64,000 bases of DNA. Origin: Variovorax paradoxus. Its GTDB lineage: Bacteria; Pseudomonadota; Gammaproteobacteria; Burkholderiales; Burkholderiaceae_C. The stretch spans positions 5,082,001 to 5,146,000 of the forward strand of contig NZ_CP102931.1 in the NCBI RefSeq assembly GCF_024734665.1, in the 5' to 3' direction. A model generated the notes under the pieces. It was not told the DNA's origin. It saw nothing but the letters and a program-made list of their open reading frames with translations, and ran no database searches. Each line of letters starts with the position of its first letter. Positions within the stretch are counted from its first letter, which is position 1. A program made the position numbers and the translations under genes. Below are positions 1 to 11,258 of the stretch, piece by piece.

Positions 1-210
1 CCGGATGTCGCACATGAGCACCGACACCTCGGCGGGCTCGCCGTCCACCATGCGCCACACGCCGCCCTCGCCCACTTCGCGGATCGCGATGCTGATGCGG
101 CGGATGTCGACGCTCATCATCTGCGCATAGGTTTCGCTGAGTTTTACTGCGAGGCGTTTCTTGTCGGCCACGGGATGGCGGCCGTTCACGTCGAGTTGGA
201 GATAGGGCAT
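1..210 (-). CDS. Tautomerase-like protein, partial (3' end outside window)
   Basis: Only the first 70 codons are in the window. The start is the ATG read on the minus strand at 210. The product opens with MPYLQLDVNG and contains RRISIAIREV and a GVWRMVDGEP stretch. That layout (short beta strand, helix, beta strand) resembles the small 4-oxalocrotonate tautomerase / MIF-like superfamily. In that family the catalytic base is the proline exposed as residue 1 after Met removal, and Pro2 is present here. The gene is divergent from the HxlR regulator, with about 100 bases between them, so that regulator may control it. The substrate cannot be told. The family call is moderate because the C-terminal half is missing. 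Confidence 0.6.
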   Translation of the reverse strand, partial: MPYLQLDVNGRHPVADKKRLAVKLSETYAQMMSVDIRRISIAIREVGEGGVWRMVDGEPAEVSVLMCDIR

Positions 211-308
211 GTGGGGATTCCTTCAGGCTGATGCTAGTCATTGCGGTTTTACTCTGCAACCGAACGGCCATTGCGGTCTAAACTCGCGCCCAACGCAGGA
301 AGAAAGCC

Positions 309-773
309 ATGGCCCGAAGAAGAAGCCTCAAAACCGACGCATGCCCGATGGCACGCGCGCTCGAGATCGTTGGCGACCAGTGGTCGCTGCTCGTCATCCG
401 CGATGCGTTCGACGGCATGAAGCGCTTCGGCGAGTTCCAGCAGAGCCTGGGTGTTGCGAAGAACATCCTGTCGGACCGGCTGAAAAACCTGGTGCAGGAA
501 GGCGTGCTCGACCTGGTGCCCGCCTCCGACGGCTCGCTCTACCAGGAGTACGTGCTGACGGCCAAGGGCAAGGGCCTGTTCCCCGTGGTGGTGGGCCTGC
601 GGCATTGGGGCGAGGCGCACCTGTACGCCAAGGGCGAGCGCCATTCGGTGCTGCTCGAGCGCGACAGCGGCAAGCCGGTGCCGAAGATCGACCTGCGCAC
701 GCGCGACGGAAAGCCGCTGGACCCGGACCTTACCTTCGTAAAGAAGCTGCCGTCTAAAGCAGGCTCTCGCTGA
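309..773 (+). CDS. HxlR family winged-helix transcriptional regulator
   Basis: A 154-residue DNA-binding protein of the HxlR type. The N-terminal Cys of the family is present in DACPMARALEIVGDQWSLLV. It is followed by the winged-helix core, with FGEFQQSLGVAKNILSDRL as the recognition region and LYQEYVLTAKGKGLFPVV as the wing and following helix. HxlR proteins are usually autoregulators or controllers of a divergent redox or detoxification gene; here the divergent gene is the tautomerase-like protein. The 3' end runs into a fragment of a TetR-type coding sequence in another frame, so the last residues (about LPSKAGSR) may come from the junction rather than from the ancestral gene. The family assignment is firm. 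The ligand and target are unknown. Confidence 0.9.
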   Translation: MARRRSLKTDACPMARALEIVGDQWSLLVIRDAFDGMKRFGEFQQSLGVAKNILSDRLKNLVQEGVLDLVPASDGSLYQEYVLTAKGKGLFPVVVGLRHWGEAHLYAKGERHSVLLERDSGKPVPKIDLRTRDGKPLDPDLTFVKKLPSKAGSR

Positions 774-933
774 TGAACGGGAAAAGCAGCCACAACTGCA
801 GCCGGTCGCCCGATTCTCGGCGCTGTCTTCGCTGGTGGGTGCAGTGTCGCTGTCGCGCGCGGTCAACGACGAGGCTCTTTCGCGGGAGATCCTCACCGCT
901 GCGGCGGGCGAGTTGAAGGCCTTGCTGGGCTAG
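751..933 (+). pseudogene. Remnant of a TetR family regulator (C-terminal end only)
   Basis: In the frame that ends at the TAG at 931-933 the sequence reads through FSALSSLVGAVSLSRAVND and EILTAAAGELKALLG. This resembles the last two helices of TetR/AcrR regulators, which often end with a 'LVGALxLARAVxD..LS..IL' pattern. No start codon or helix-turn-helix lies upstream in this frame. The frame merges into the last codons of the HxlR gene, so a deletion or recombination probably joined the two. The fragment cannot make a functional regulator. Homology was judged by eye. Confidence 0.6.
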
Positions 934-935
934 GC

Positions 936-2219
936 CTACTCCCCCAGCAGCTCCCCGATCGGCTGCAGGTCTTCCACCCGATCGCAGATCGACTTGATCA
1001 CCATCGTGATCGGAATGCCCAGCAGCAGGCCCCAGATGCCCCAGAGCCAGCCCCAGAAGATCACGCCCACGAACACTGCCACCGGGTTCATGCGGCTGGT
1101 GCGGCTGGTGAGCCAGGGCATCAGCAGGTTGCCGATGATCGTGTGGATCGCCAACGACACGCCACCCACCACGATGCCCATCTGCAGGCTGTTGAACTGC
1201 AGGAAGGCCACCAGCCCCGCGGCTGCCAGCACGATCACCGAGCCGATGTAGGGAATGAGGTTGGTCACGGCCGCGATGATTCCCCACACCGCCGCGTTCT
1301 CCACGCCGAGGGCCCAGAACGCCAGCCCGGTCGCCACGCCCACCACCCCGCTCACCAGTATCTGCACCAGCAGGTAGCGCTCGATGTTGCGGGTGATGTC
1401 GTCCAGCACGTGCACAGTGACCTTCTTCTTCTGCAGGCTCGACCCGGTGATCTTGATGAGCTTGCGGCGGAAGGTGTCGCCCGAGCACAGCGCGAAGTAG
1501 GTGAGGAAAGCCACCAGCGTGAGCTGCCCCATCGCGCTCAACAGCCCGACGGTGCCGCTCAGCAGGTAGTCGCGCACATTGAAGCCCGGCCGTTCGATGA
1601 CCACGCGCGCCACGCCCTTGCGCGCGGCGACGCGGGCGGAGTTTTCTTCGGCGGCTTTTTCGAGCTGCGCGGCGGCCTGCTGCACGCTTTCGAGCGGCGT
1701 GGCGCTGGCGCCCTTGTCGCGGCGCATGGCCTGGCCGAGCTTCTGCGCGGCCACCGGCAGCGAATCGAGCAGCTGCGAGGCGCTGCCCGAGAGCGAATAG
1801 CCGGTCCAGCCCAGCCCGCCGAACAGCCCCACGAGGATCAGCGCCGCGCCGATCCAGCGCGGCAGCTTCCAGCGATGGAGCAGGTCCACCAGCGGCGACA
1901 GCGCGTAGGTCAGCAGCAGGCTCAGCATCAGCGGAATGAACACGGCCTGGCCCCACTGCAGCGCGAACACGCTGGCCAGCACGGCGAGCACCACCAGCGA
2001 GGCGCTACGCACGTCGACGGGCATGTGCAGCAGCAGGCGGTCGCGTGCGGGTGCGGGCGGCTCTGGCTCCGGCTCAGGCTCGGTCACCGGTTCGGGCTCT
2101 TGCGCCTCGGGCGCAGGTGCGGGCTCGACCGCTGCGGCCTGCGGTGGCTCGGTGGCCGGCTCCGGCTTCAGTTCCGGCGGCGGTGGCGCCTCGGCAGCCG
2201 CGGGCTTGTCGTCGCTCAT
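936..2219 (-). CDS. AI-2E family transporter (PerM-like membrane protein)
   Basis: A 427-residue inner-membrane protein of the AI-2E/PerM family (formerly UPF0118), whose members export varied solutes or act as antiporters. Residues 1 to about 65 are a Pro/Glu/Ala-rich, probably disordered cytoplasmic tail. Paired membrane segments follow, from about residue 70. The family's C-terminal helices include GLAFWALGVENAAVWGIIAA and LIPYIGSVIVLAAAGLVAFL, and near the end IFWGWLWGIWGLLLGIPITM. The long acidic tail is not part of the family core. Its ATG overlaps the stop of the response regulator gene as ATGA, making it the third gene of a kinase-regulator-transporter operon. The transported substrate is unknown. 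Confidence 0.88.
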   Translation of the reverse strand: MSDDKPAAAEAPPPPELKPEPATEPPQAAAVEPAPAPEAQEPEPVTEPEPEPEPPAPARDRLLLHMPVDVRSASLVVLAVLASVFALQWGQAVFIPLMLSLLLTYALSPLVDLLHRWKLPRWIGAALILVGLFGGLGWTGYSLSGSASQLLDSLPVAAQKLGQAMRRDKGASATPLESVQQAAAQLEKAAEENSARVAARKGVARVVIERPGFNVRDYLLSGTVGLLSAMGQLTLVAFLTYFALCSGDTFRRKLIKITGSSLQKKKVTVHVLDDITRNIERYLLVQILVSGVVGVATGLAFWALGVENAAVWGIIAAVTNLIPYIGSVIVLAAAGLVAFLQFNSLQMGIVVGGVSLAIHTIIGNLLMPWLTSRTSRMNPVAVFVGVIFWGWLWGIWGLLLGIPITMVIKSICDRVEDLQPIGELLGE

Positions 2220-2958
2220 CGCGCTTCCTTGAGCACTTCGCGCACTGCGGCAAGCTGGCGGCGCGACACGGCCACGGGCTCGGGAATGGCGTCCAGCCGC
2301 AAGGCCCAGCCTTCGGCGTCCTCGCCGTCGTCGTATTTCTCCAGCGCGCGAATCGCCGAGCGCGCCACCAGCGCATTGCGGTGCACGCGCAGGAAGCGGT
2401 TCGGATAGCGCTCCTCGAACTCGTTGAGCGAGCCGTCGAGGATGTGGCTGCGCGTGGCGGTGCGCACGGTGAGGTACTTGTATTCGGACTTGAGATAGAG
2501 CACTTCAGACAGCGGCACACGCTCGGCGCGGCCTCGGTCCTGGATCAGCACCGTCTCGGGCACGGCCTCGGCCTGCAGCGCGCGGCGCTCTTTCAGGAAG
2601 CGCTCTGCCTTCTGCAGCGCCTGCTGCAGCCGCTCGGCGCGCACGGGCTTGGTGAGGTAGTCGACCGCATCGAGGTCGAAGGCCGTCACCGCGTGGGTCG
2701 CATGCGCGGTCACGAACACCACGGCCGGCGCATCGGAGCGGCTGCGCAACGCGCGCGCCACCTCGATGCCATCGACGCCGGGCATGTGCACGTCGAGCAG
2801 CACCAGGTCGAGCGCCATCGTGGTCAGGTGCTGCAGCGCCTCGGCGCCCTGCGAGGCCTCGGCCACCACCTCGGCGGCGGGCGATGTGCAGTCGCGCAGC
2901 AGCGTGCGAAGGCGCGAGCGCGCCAGGGCTTCGTCGTCAACGATGAGTGTCTTGAGGG

Positions 2959-2962
<4 letters not shown>
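2216..2962 (-). CDS. LytTR family response regulator (AlgR-like)
   Basis: A 248-residue response regulator. The N-terminal receiver domain runs from 1 to about 120 with the acidic pocket at Asp9/Asp10 and the phospho-acceptor Asp57 in LVLLDVHMPG. The Thr/Lys switch region is VVFVTAHATHA and YLTKPV. The C-terminal LytTR DNA-binding domain (about 140-245) contains LYLKSEYKYLTVRT and FLRVHRNALVARSAI. It is coupled to the upstream kinase by an ATGA overlap and to the downstream transporter by another ATGA overlap. LytTR regulators of this AlgR type control exopolysaccharide, pili or surface genes in other proteobacteria. The regulon here is unknown. The partner kinase is certain from the gene arrangement. 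Confidence 0.92.
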
Positions 2963-4050
<1,088 letters not shown>

Positions 4051-4088
4051 CGGGTGACCAACCCATTATTGCCTCCTGGACGGCTCCC

Positions 4089-5486
<1,398 letters not shown>

Positions 5487-5511
5487 TCGCGGCAACACCG
5501 GCGGCCGCACC

Positions 5512-6990
5512 GTGTTCTACGCCATCCCGCTCGAGAACAAACCGAGCTGGCGCAACCCACCGTGGATGACGGTGCTGCTGATCCTCCTGAACATGCTCGT
5601 GTTCTGGGGGCCGCAGCGCAGTGAAGAGAACACGCGCGAGCGTGCCGCCAACTACTACACGAAGAGCGTGCTGCCCGAACTGGAGCTGCCGCCCTTCGTC
5701 GAATGGCTGGAAAAAACCGACCCAAAGCGCGGCAAGCTCGCACGGCGCATGCTGCCGCATGAAGAGGCCTATCCGCAGTTGCTGGAAGGCCTGCAGAACG
5801 ACAAGAAGTTCCTCGCGAAGCTGCGGGCCGACGAAGTCATCAAGCCCACGAACCCGCAGTACGGCGAATGGAAGCGCGACCGCCAGCAGTACGAGGCGAT
5901 GCTGCCGGCGCCCTTCACCGAGCGCTGGTCGCAGGACTACAACAAGGATGCCGAGTTCAAGCCCTGGACCTGGATCACCGCCGCCTTCCTGCACGGCAGC
6001 ACCGGCCACCTGCTGGGCAACATGCTGTTCCTCTTCCTGTTCGGCTTCTCGGTGGAGCTGGCACTGGGCCGCGGCACCTACCTGACGTTCTACCTGCTGG
6101 GCGCCGTCGGCGCCTCGGCGCTGGCCGGCTGGGCCTATGCCGGCAAGGAGGGCTACGGGCTCGGCGCCTCGGGCGCCATCTCGGCGCTGATGGGCATGTA
6201 CGCGGTGATGTACCGGCTGCGGCGCATCCGCTTCTTCTACCAGCTGTTCTTCTATTTCAACTACGTCACAGCGCCGGCCTTGCTGCTGCTGCCGGCCTGG
6301 ATCGTCAACGAGCTGATGCAGCACTGGCTGGGCGGCCAGGGCATCGCCTACATGGCCCACCTGGGCGGCCTGCTGACCGGCGCCGCGCTGATGACCGGCG
6401 CCATGCTGCTGGGCCGCGTGAAGACGCCCGAAACCGTCAAGTCGGAAATGACGAACGACGACGATCACTTCGATGCGCACGTGGCGGCCGCACGCCGGCT
6501 GGCCGCCGCAATGAAGTTCGAGCCCGCCTGCGCCGAATGGCGCGCCGCCGCCGCCCTGCGCCCCAACGACGCCGACACGCTGCGCGCCTGGTTCAACACC
6601 GCGCGGCTGCAGCCCGCGAGCGACGACTTTCATCAAGCCGCGCGCCGCATCTTCCGCCTGCCTGGCACCGACCCCGAGACGATCGCTTTGCAGCACACCA
6701 GCTACAAGACCTACCTCGACCAGGCCAAGCCGGGTTTGCGCCTGAAGCCCGACGACATGGCCCGGCTCGCGCGCCGCTTCGCCCGCATCCGCGAGTTCGG
6801 CGATGCCGACATGCTGTGCCGCATCCTGCTGAAGACCGCGCCCGACCACCCGCAGCTGGCCGACACACTCTCCGTGTGCGCCAACGGACTGCTGCATGCC
6901 GGCGAACGCGAAAAGGCATTGGGCCTGTTGCCGCACCTGCTGCGGCTGGCGCCGAACGACATGGTGACGCGCGCCCTGCAGCGCGCCTGA
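5512..6990 (+). CDS. Rhomboid family intramembrane serine protease with TPR-like tail
   Basis: A 492-residue membrane protein; the start is GTG at 5512. One membrane span (about 19-33) is followed by a charged insertion of roughly 110 residues (about 37-150). The six-helix rhomboid core then carries HGSTGHLLGN (His161/His166, Asn170), the catalytic Ser220 in GLGASGAISALMG and the catalytic His283 in MAHLGGLLTG, so the Ser/His dyad is intact. After about residue 300 a soluble helical tail of about 190 residues looks like tetratricopeptide-type pairs, for example AAARRLAAAMKFEPACAEWR. Rhomboids cleave membrane proteins within the bilayer; the substrate here is unknown. The tail may recruit partners. 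Confidence 0.88.
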   Translation: MFYAIPLENKPSWRNPPWMTVLLILLNMLVFWGPQRSEENTRERAANYYTKSVLPELELPPFVEWLEKTDPKRGKLARRMLPHEEAYPQLLEGLQNDKKFLAKLRADEVIKPTNPQYGEWKRDRQQYEAMLPAPFTERWSQDYNKDAEFKPWTWITAAFLHGSTGHLLGNMLFLFLFGFSVELALGRGTYLTFYLLGAVGASALAGWAYAGKEGYGLGASGAISALMGMYAVMYRLRRIRFFYQLFFYFNYVTAPALLLLPAWIVNELMQHWLGGQGIAYMAHLGGLLTGAALMTGAMLLGRVKTPETVKSEMTNDDDHFDAHVAAARRLAAAMKFEPACAEWRAAAALRPNDADTLRAWFNTARLQPASDDFHQAARRIFRLPGTDPETIALQHTSYKTYLDQAKPGLRLKPDDMARLARRFARIREFGDADMLCRILLKTAPDHPQLADTLSVCANGLLHAGEREKALGLLPHLLRLAPNDMVTRALQRA

Positions 6991-7007
6991 CAAGCAAGGA
7001 GACACGC

Positions 7008-7832
7008 ATGAAACAGCCCGTGCTCTCCCACGCCATCGACCGCCGCGCCTTCTGCGCCGCGGGCGGACTCCTGCTGACGGGCTGCGCCGGCACCAAGGCC
7101 AGCTCGCAGGCAGCCGCGGCGGCGGAGCTCGGCGCCACCGGCAAGCTGCGCGCCGCCATCAACTTCGGCAACCCGATCCTCGCCAGCCGCGGCGCGGGCG
7201 GCGTGCCGAGCGGCGTCTCGGTGGACCTCGCGCGCGAGGCGGCGCGCCGCCTCGGCCTGGCCGTCGAGCTGGTGCAGTTCAACTCGGCCGGCAACGTGGT
7301 CGAGGCCGTCAAGGCGCGGCAGGTCGACATGGCCTTTGTCGCCATCGACCCGGTGCGCGCGGCGGACATGGAATACACCGCGCCCTACGTGATCATCGAA
7401 GGCGCCTACCTGGTCCGCAACGGCTCGCCGCTGCAGCGCAACGCCGATGTCGACCGCGCGGGAACCCGCGTCGTGGTGGGCCGCGGCAGCGCCTACGACC
7501 TGTTCCTCACGCGCGAACTGAAGGCCGCCACGCTGGTGCGTGCACCGACCTCGCCCGAGGTCACGAACCAGTTCCTGGCACAGAACCTCGACGTGGCTGC
7601 TGGCGTGAAACAGCAACTGGAGGCAGATGCCGCGCGAGTGAGCGGCGTGCGCCTGCTGCCGGGCCGCTTCATGGTGATCGAGCAGGCCATGGGCGTGCCG
7701 AAGGGCCGGGTCGCTGCACAGGCGTGGCTCAGCGATTTCGTCGAGGAGATGAAGGCGTCAGGCTTCGTTGCCGAGGCACTGAAACGGCACGGCATCGAGG
7801 GCGCCGCCGTGGCGCCGCGCCGCACCTCGTAG
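7008..7832 (+). CDS. Extracellular solute-binding lipoprotein, family 3 (polar amino acid type)
   Basis: A 274-residue periplasmic binding protein. The N-terminus has a DRRAFCAAGG motif like a degenerate twin-arginine signal, then LLLTGCAG, a lipobox with Cys26 as the lipidated residue. The mature part begins with GKLRAAINFGNPILASR and includes GVSVDLAREAARRLGL and VDMAFVAIDPVRAADMEYT, the usual layout of SBP_bac_3 proteins that bind amino acids. There is a good ribosome site (AAGGAG) 7 bases before the ATG. No permease or ATPase genes follow, so it either serves a transporter encoded elsewhere or acts as a stand-alone sensor. It sits 17 bases after the rhomboid gene and may share its transcript. 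Confidence 0.88.
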   Translation: MKQPVLSHAIDRRAFCAAGGLLLTGCAGTKASSQAAAAAELGATGKLRAAINFGNPILASRGAGGVPSGVSVDLAREAARRLGLAVELVQFNSAGNVVEAVKARQVDMAFVAIDPVRAADMEYTAPYVIIEGAYLVRNGSPLQRNADVDRAGTRVVVGRGSAYDLFLTRELKAATLVRAPTSPEVTNQFLAQNLDVAAGVKQQLEADAARVSGVRLLPGRFMVIEQAMGVPKGRVAAQAWLSDFVEEMKASGFVAEALKRHGIEGAAVAPRRTS

Positions 7833-7839
7833 TACCGCG

Positions 7840-9150
7840 CTAGGCCGCCGGGGTCGGCCGCAGCAGCCAGCGCACTTCCTGCGTCTGCTCGCTGTCGGGG
7901 TAGCGCGACTCCATGGTGGTGAGGATGGGCTGCGCCATGTCGGCCCGGCCCAGGCCCTGCACCAGCGCGCGCGCGGCCAGCTCATAGGCCTGCGGGATCG
8001 CCTCGTTGCCGCGAAAGCGCTTGTCGAAGCCCGACAGCAGCGCCAGCGTGGCGTGCGCGTCGCCGTTGCGCCATTCGGCGCGCGCCATCGCGATCACCAT
8101 GGCGGCATCGTCGAGCGCGAAGGCCTTGTCCTTTTCCTTGCAGGCCTTGAAGACCTTGAGCGCCTCCGAGGCCAGGTCGCGCCGCATCAGCAGCGGGATG
8201 AAGCGCCGCGCCTGGTCGAGCATCGTGTCCTTCTTGTCGGGCATCAGCGCCAGCACGCGGTGGTAGCGGCGCTGCGCCGCGAGGTCGTCGGACGCGGCCG
8301 TGCGCTGGGCCTCGTAGGCCGAGCCCAATGCGGCCGCGAGGTCGCCCTCGGTGATCAGCTGCGCCACCTCTGCGTCCATGCGCTGCGCGGCGATCTGCTC
8401 GGGCGTGCGGCGATCGACCGTGGCGCCGTCACCCAGCTCGCTGCCCGGCACGGCGTCGAAGCCGAATGCGTCGTGGTGCTGGAACATCACGTAGCCCAGC
8501 AGGCTCGCCATGACCCAGCCGAAGTAGATGAAGGCGAAGTTGACGACCGGCAGCGCAATGCGCCCGTCGAACATCGGCAGCAGCATCGACAGCGCCACCT
8601 GCGCGCCCGTGCTCAGCAGGAACAGGAAGAAGCACAGCAGCGCATACGGCCAGCCGATGATGCGCATCGCGTCCATCACGTGGCCGGGGTTCATCGCCTG
8701 GAAGAAGCTGGCCGACTGCACCAGCACGATCACCGCCGCCGGGAAGGTGAAGGACATGACGAACAGCCCCACCGTACCCAGGATCGGCGCGTACCAGGCG
8801 AGCCAGCCGATCAGGAAGGCCTGCACCAGCGTGATCGCGAACAGCTTCCACGGCAGGTAGGTCCAGTCGTCGCTGGACTCGCGGCCGAAGTCGGCCGAAT
8901 CGCGGATGCCGCGCGCGCCCAGCGCAATGATCTTGAAGCCGTAGCGGCTGGCCGCCAGCATGATGCCGACCTCGATGACGAAGAGCGCCAGCGCGTCGGG
9001 CAGGAAGAAGATCGCGTCGAAGAACAGGCTGCAGAACGACAGCAGCAGCCCGTAGGCCAGCGGCCGCATCTGGAACGGGAAAGCGAAGAAGCTGTTCAGG
9101 CGGTGCCAGAACGGCGGTGGCGGCGGCGCCGCATCCTTGATGACGATCAT
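7840..9150 (-). CDS. Multi-pass membrane protein with TPR-like C-terminal domain, DUF4013-like
   Basis: A 436-residue protein of no known function. The N-terminal half (about 15-245) has six or so hydrophobic segments, among them LAYGLLLSFCSLFFDAIFFL, LFVMSFTFPAAVIVLVQSAS and LPVVNFAFIYFGWVMASLLG. The C-terminal half (about 265-430) is soluble and helical with TPR-like spacing: LITEGDLAAALGSAYEAQR, RYHRVLALMPDKKDTMLDQA, ARALVQGLGRADMAQPIL. That resembles DUF4013-type membrane proteins, but this was judged by eye. It lies 33 bases downstream of the small anchored protein on the same strand and probably shares its transcript. It converges with the binding-protein gene, leaving only 7 bases between them. 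Confidence 0.75.
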   Translation of the reverse strand: MIVIKDAAPPPPPFWHRLNSFFAFPFQMRPLAYGLLLSFCSLFFDAIFFLPDALALFVIEVGIMLAASRYGFKIIALGARGIRDSADFGRESSDDWTYLPWKLFAITLVQAFLIGWLAWYAPILGTVGLFVMSFTFPAAVIVLVQSASFFQAMNPGHVMDAMRIIGWPYALLCFFLFLLSTGAQVALSMLLPMFDGRIALPVVNFAFIYFGWVMASLLGYVMFQHHDAFGFDAVPGSELGDGATVDRRTPEQIAAQRMDAEVAQLITEGDLAAALGSAYEAQRTAASDDLAAQRRYHRVLALMPDKKDTMLDQARRFIPLLMRRDLASEALKVFKACKEKDKAFALDDAAMVIAMARAEWRNGDAHATLALLSGFDKRFRGNEAIPQAYELAARALVQGLGRADMAQPILTTMESRYPDSEQTQEVRWLLRPTPAA

Positions 9151-9183
9151 GGCAACGACTCCCTGATTTTTTTATGGATCCGC

Positions 9184-9723
9184 TTACTTGCGGAAGAAAT
9201 CGCTCTGGCTCATGGCGCCGCGGCCGCCCAGGCGCACCACGGTGGCCTCCTCGGCATGCACCAGGCGCATCTGGCCCAGTTCGCTCTCCAGGCGCTGCGT
9301 GAAGCTGGTCTTGAGCTGAATGACCGACTCGCCCATCTGCAACACGCTAGTGCCCTTGACGATGGCGCTCTTGCGGTTGGGCGCCACTTCGACGGAATCG
9401 ATGTGGTAGTCGTAGTCGAGGGTGAGGATGCCGCCCATCTGGTCGCCGACGCGGCGCAGGATCTCGAAAGTCTTGTGCTGCGCCTCGCAGGCTTCGTCGC
9501 GGTTGTGCGAGGTCTCCTCCGTGCGGCCCATCATGGTCGTCTTGCTGTCGATGACGGCCTTGCGGCTGAGCTGCTTGCACAGCTTGTCGGCGTCGCGGGC
9601 GGCAATGGCGCGCGCTTCCTTCTGGTAGTAGTCGCGCACCATCGGCTCGTCGAGCTTGCGACCGCCAATAAAGAAATACCACGCGCCCACGCAGAGCACG
9701 ATCGCAATCGCAATTTGCTTCAT
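9184..9723 (-). CDS. Hypothetical membrane-anchored periplasmic protein
   Basis: A 179-residue protein that I do not recognise. I chose the ATG at 9723 because the hydrophobic anchor IAIAIVLCVGAWYFFIG begins right after it and GGGGA lies just upstream; an earlier in-frame ATG (9801) would add 26 unconserved-looking residues. After the anchor the protein is soluble and polar. It contains a KLCKQLSRKAVIDSKTT segment and two cysteines (in DKLCKQL and DEACEAQ) that could form a disulfide in the periplasm. It is divergent from the ECF sigma gene, with about 150 bases between them, and upstream of the membrane protein gene in a likely two-gene operon. Confidence 0.72.
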   Translation of the reverse strand: MKQIAIAIVLCVGAWYFFIGGRKLDEPMVRDYYQKEARAIAARDADKLCKQLSRKAVIDSKTTMMGRTEETSHNRDEACEAQHKTFEILRRVGDQMGGILTLDYDYHIDSVEVAPNRKSAIVKGTSVLQMGESVIQLKTSFTQRLESELGQMRLVHAEEATVVRLGGRGAMSQSDFFRK

Positions 9724-9871
9724 TTCCCCGCTCGCGCGTGTGCGCGTCCCTCTAAATTTTGCGGGCAGTATACGTTGCCGAATGTTTCCTAAAGACTGCA
9801 TTCGGCCTCAAATCGGGCCTGCGGCATGAATCCGGCCACCCGGGCGCCCCGTATATCTGGCATGTGCATCG

Positions 9872-10465
9872 ATGCCCCACAATCCGCGGATGCCAGCTCC
9901 CAGCCCCGACGCCGAACTGATGGCGCTGATCGACCGGATCGGCCATCGCGACGAAGCCGCCCTGCGCCAGCTGTACGACCGCACCTCGCCCAGACTGATG
10001 GGCCTGGCGATGCGCGTCGTGCGGCAGCGCGAATGGGCCGAGGACGTGCTCCAGGAGGCCTTCCTGACTGTCTGGCGAGTCGCCGGCGACTATCGCGCCT
10101 CGCTCAGCCCGCCGCTCGCATGGCTCGGGCTGATCGTGCGCAGCCGGGCGCTCGACCTGCTGCGCCGCCGCACCGCCGACCGCGCCCAGCTGACCCAGGA
10201 ATTCGACGAGCTCATGGCCGACCAGCTCGAATCGGACGCGCCCAACCCGGCCGACACCGCCGATGCGAGCGAGCAGGCCTGGGCTCTGCACCAGTGCCTG
10301 AGCCAGCTCGAGAGCCGCCAGCGCGAGGTGGTCAGCCTGGCCTACCTGCGCGACATGAGCCACGGCGAGCTGGCCGAACAGCTCAAGCTGCCGCTAGGCA
10401 CGGTCAAGACGTGGATCCGGCGCGGGCTGGAAAAGCTGCGCGTCTGCATGGGGCGCTTTGCGTGA
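9872..10465 (+). CDS. ECF-type RNA polymerase sigma factor
   Basis: A 197-residue extracytoplasmic-function sigma factor. Region 2 is AALRQLYDRTSPRLMGLAMR followed by REWAEDVLQEAFLTVWR, the -10 recognition helix. A linker with acidic residues follows, then region 4, EVVSLAYLRDMSHGELAEQL and LPLGTVKTWIRRGLEKLR, the -35-binding helix-turn-helix. The anti-sigma gene follows immediately, as is usual for ECF pairs. A second in-frame ATG at 9890 is an alternative start. This type often responds to envelope or oxidative stress, but nothing in the sequence shows the signal. Confidence 0.93.
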   Translation: MPHNPRMPAPSPDAELMALIDRIGHRDEAALRQLYDRTSPRLMGLAMRVVRQREWAEDVLQEAFLTVWRVAGDYRASLSPPLAWLGLIVRSRALDLLRRRTADRAQLTQEFDELMADQLESDAPNPADTADASEQAWALHQCLSQLESRQREVVSLAYLRDMSHGELAEQLKLPLGTVKTWIRRGLEKLRVCMGRFA

Positions 10466-10496
10466 GAGCGATGACGACGAACAAGGCAGCCTCCCA

Positions 10497-11258
10497 ATGA
10501 ACCTTATCGCTCACCCCGAACTGCTCGAACTGCTGGCCGCGAGCCATGCGCTCGGCACCCTGCGCGGCGGTGCCCGCCGTCGTTTCGAAGCCCTGGCCCG
10601 TGAACAGGCGCCGGTGCGCGCGGCTGCGCTGGTCTGGCAAGGCCGGCTCGCGGGCATGACCGAACTGCAGCCCTCGGTCGTGCCCGACCCGGCCGTGTGG
10701 ACCCGCATCCGCAACATGATCGACGCCGAGCAGTCCGCGCTCGCCATCGAACGGCAACGCGATGCCGCCAATGCCAGGGCAGACAGCAAGCCGCAGCAAG
10801 GCGGCTGGCTGCGCAGCCTCGCGCTGTGGCGCGGCGCCACCGCCGCCGGCGCGCTGGCCACGGTGCTGGCCGTGGCGGTCGGCCTGAACCTGCGCGACCA
10901 GCTGCACAACGCCCCGGCGGTGCAGTACGTGGCCGTGCTGAGCGACGACAAGGACGCAGCCTCGATGCTCGTGACCTTCGACCCCAAGAAGAAGCAGCTG
11001 GTGCTTCAGCGCGTGGGCGGCTTCAATGAAGGCAACGACAAGTCGCTGCAGCTCTGGGCCCTGCCGCCGGGCGGCGCGCCGCGATCGCTGGGTGTGCTCG
11101 ACAACGCCCCGGGCCTGCGCCTCGCGGCATCGGAGTCCGATGTGCATGCCGTGCCTGCGCTGGCCATCACGCTCGAAGCCAAGGGCGGCGTCCCGCCGGG
11201 TAGCGGGCCGAAAGGACCGGTCCTGTTCAAGGGCGCGCTCATCGAGAAAACCATCTAG
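10497..11258 (+). CDS. Anti-sigma factor (RskA-like C-terminal domain)
   Basis: A membrane-bound inhibitor of the adjacent ECF sigma factor, 253 residues from the ATG at 10497. The reading frame is open back to a TTG at 10458 that overlaps the sigma gene; I prefer the ATG because MNLIAHPELLELLAASHALG matches the usual start of such proteins. The N-terminal helices (about 1-75) should bind the sigma factor. The zinc-binding HxxxCxxC motif of many anti-sigmas is absent. One membrane span is near residues 113-132 (ATAAGALATVLAVAVGLNL). The periplasmic part has the RskA-type core LQLWALPPGGAPRSLGVL and ends with ITLEAKGGVPPGSGPKGPVL. Regulated proteolysis of such proteins usually frees the sigma factor. 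Confidence 0.88.
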   Translation: MNLIAHPELLELLAASHALGTLRGGARRRFEALAREQAPVRAAALVWQGRLAGMTELQPSVVPDPAVWTRIRNMIDAEQSALAIERQRDAANARADSKPQQGGWLRSLALWRGATAAGALATVLAVAVGLNLRDQLHNAPAVQYVAVLSDDKDAASMLVTFDPKKKQLVLQRVGGFNEGNDKSLQLWALPPGGAPRSLGVLDNAPGLRLAASESDVHAVPALAITLEAKGGVPPGSGPKGPVLFKGALIEKTI

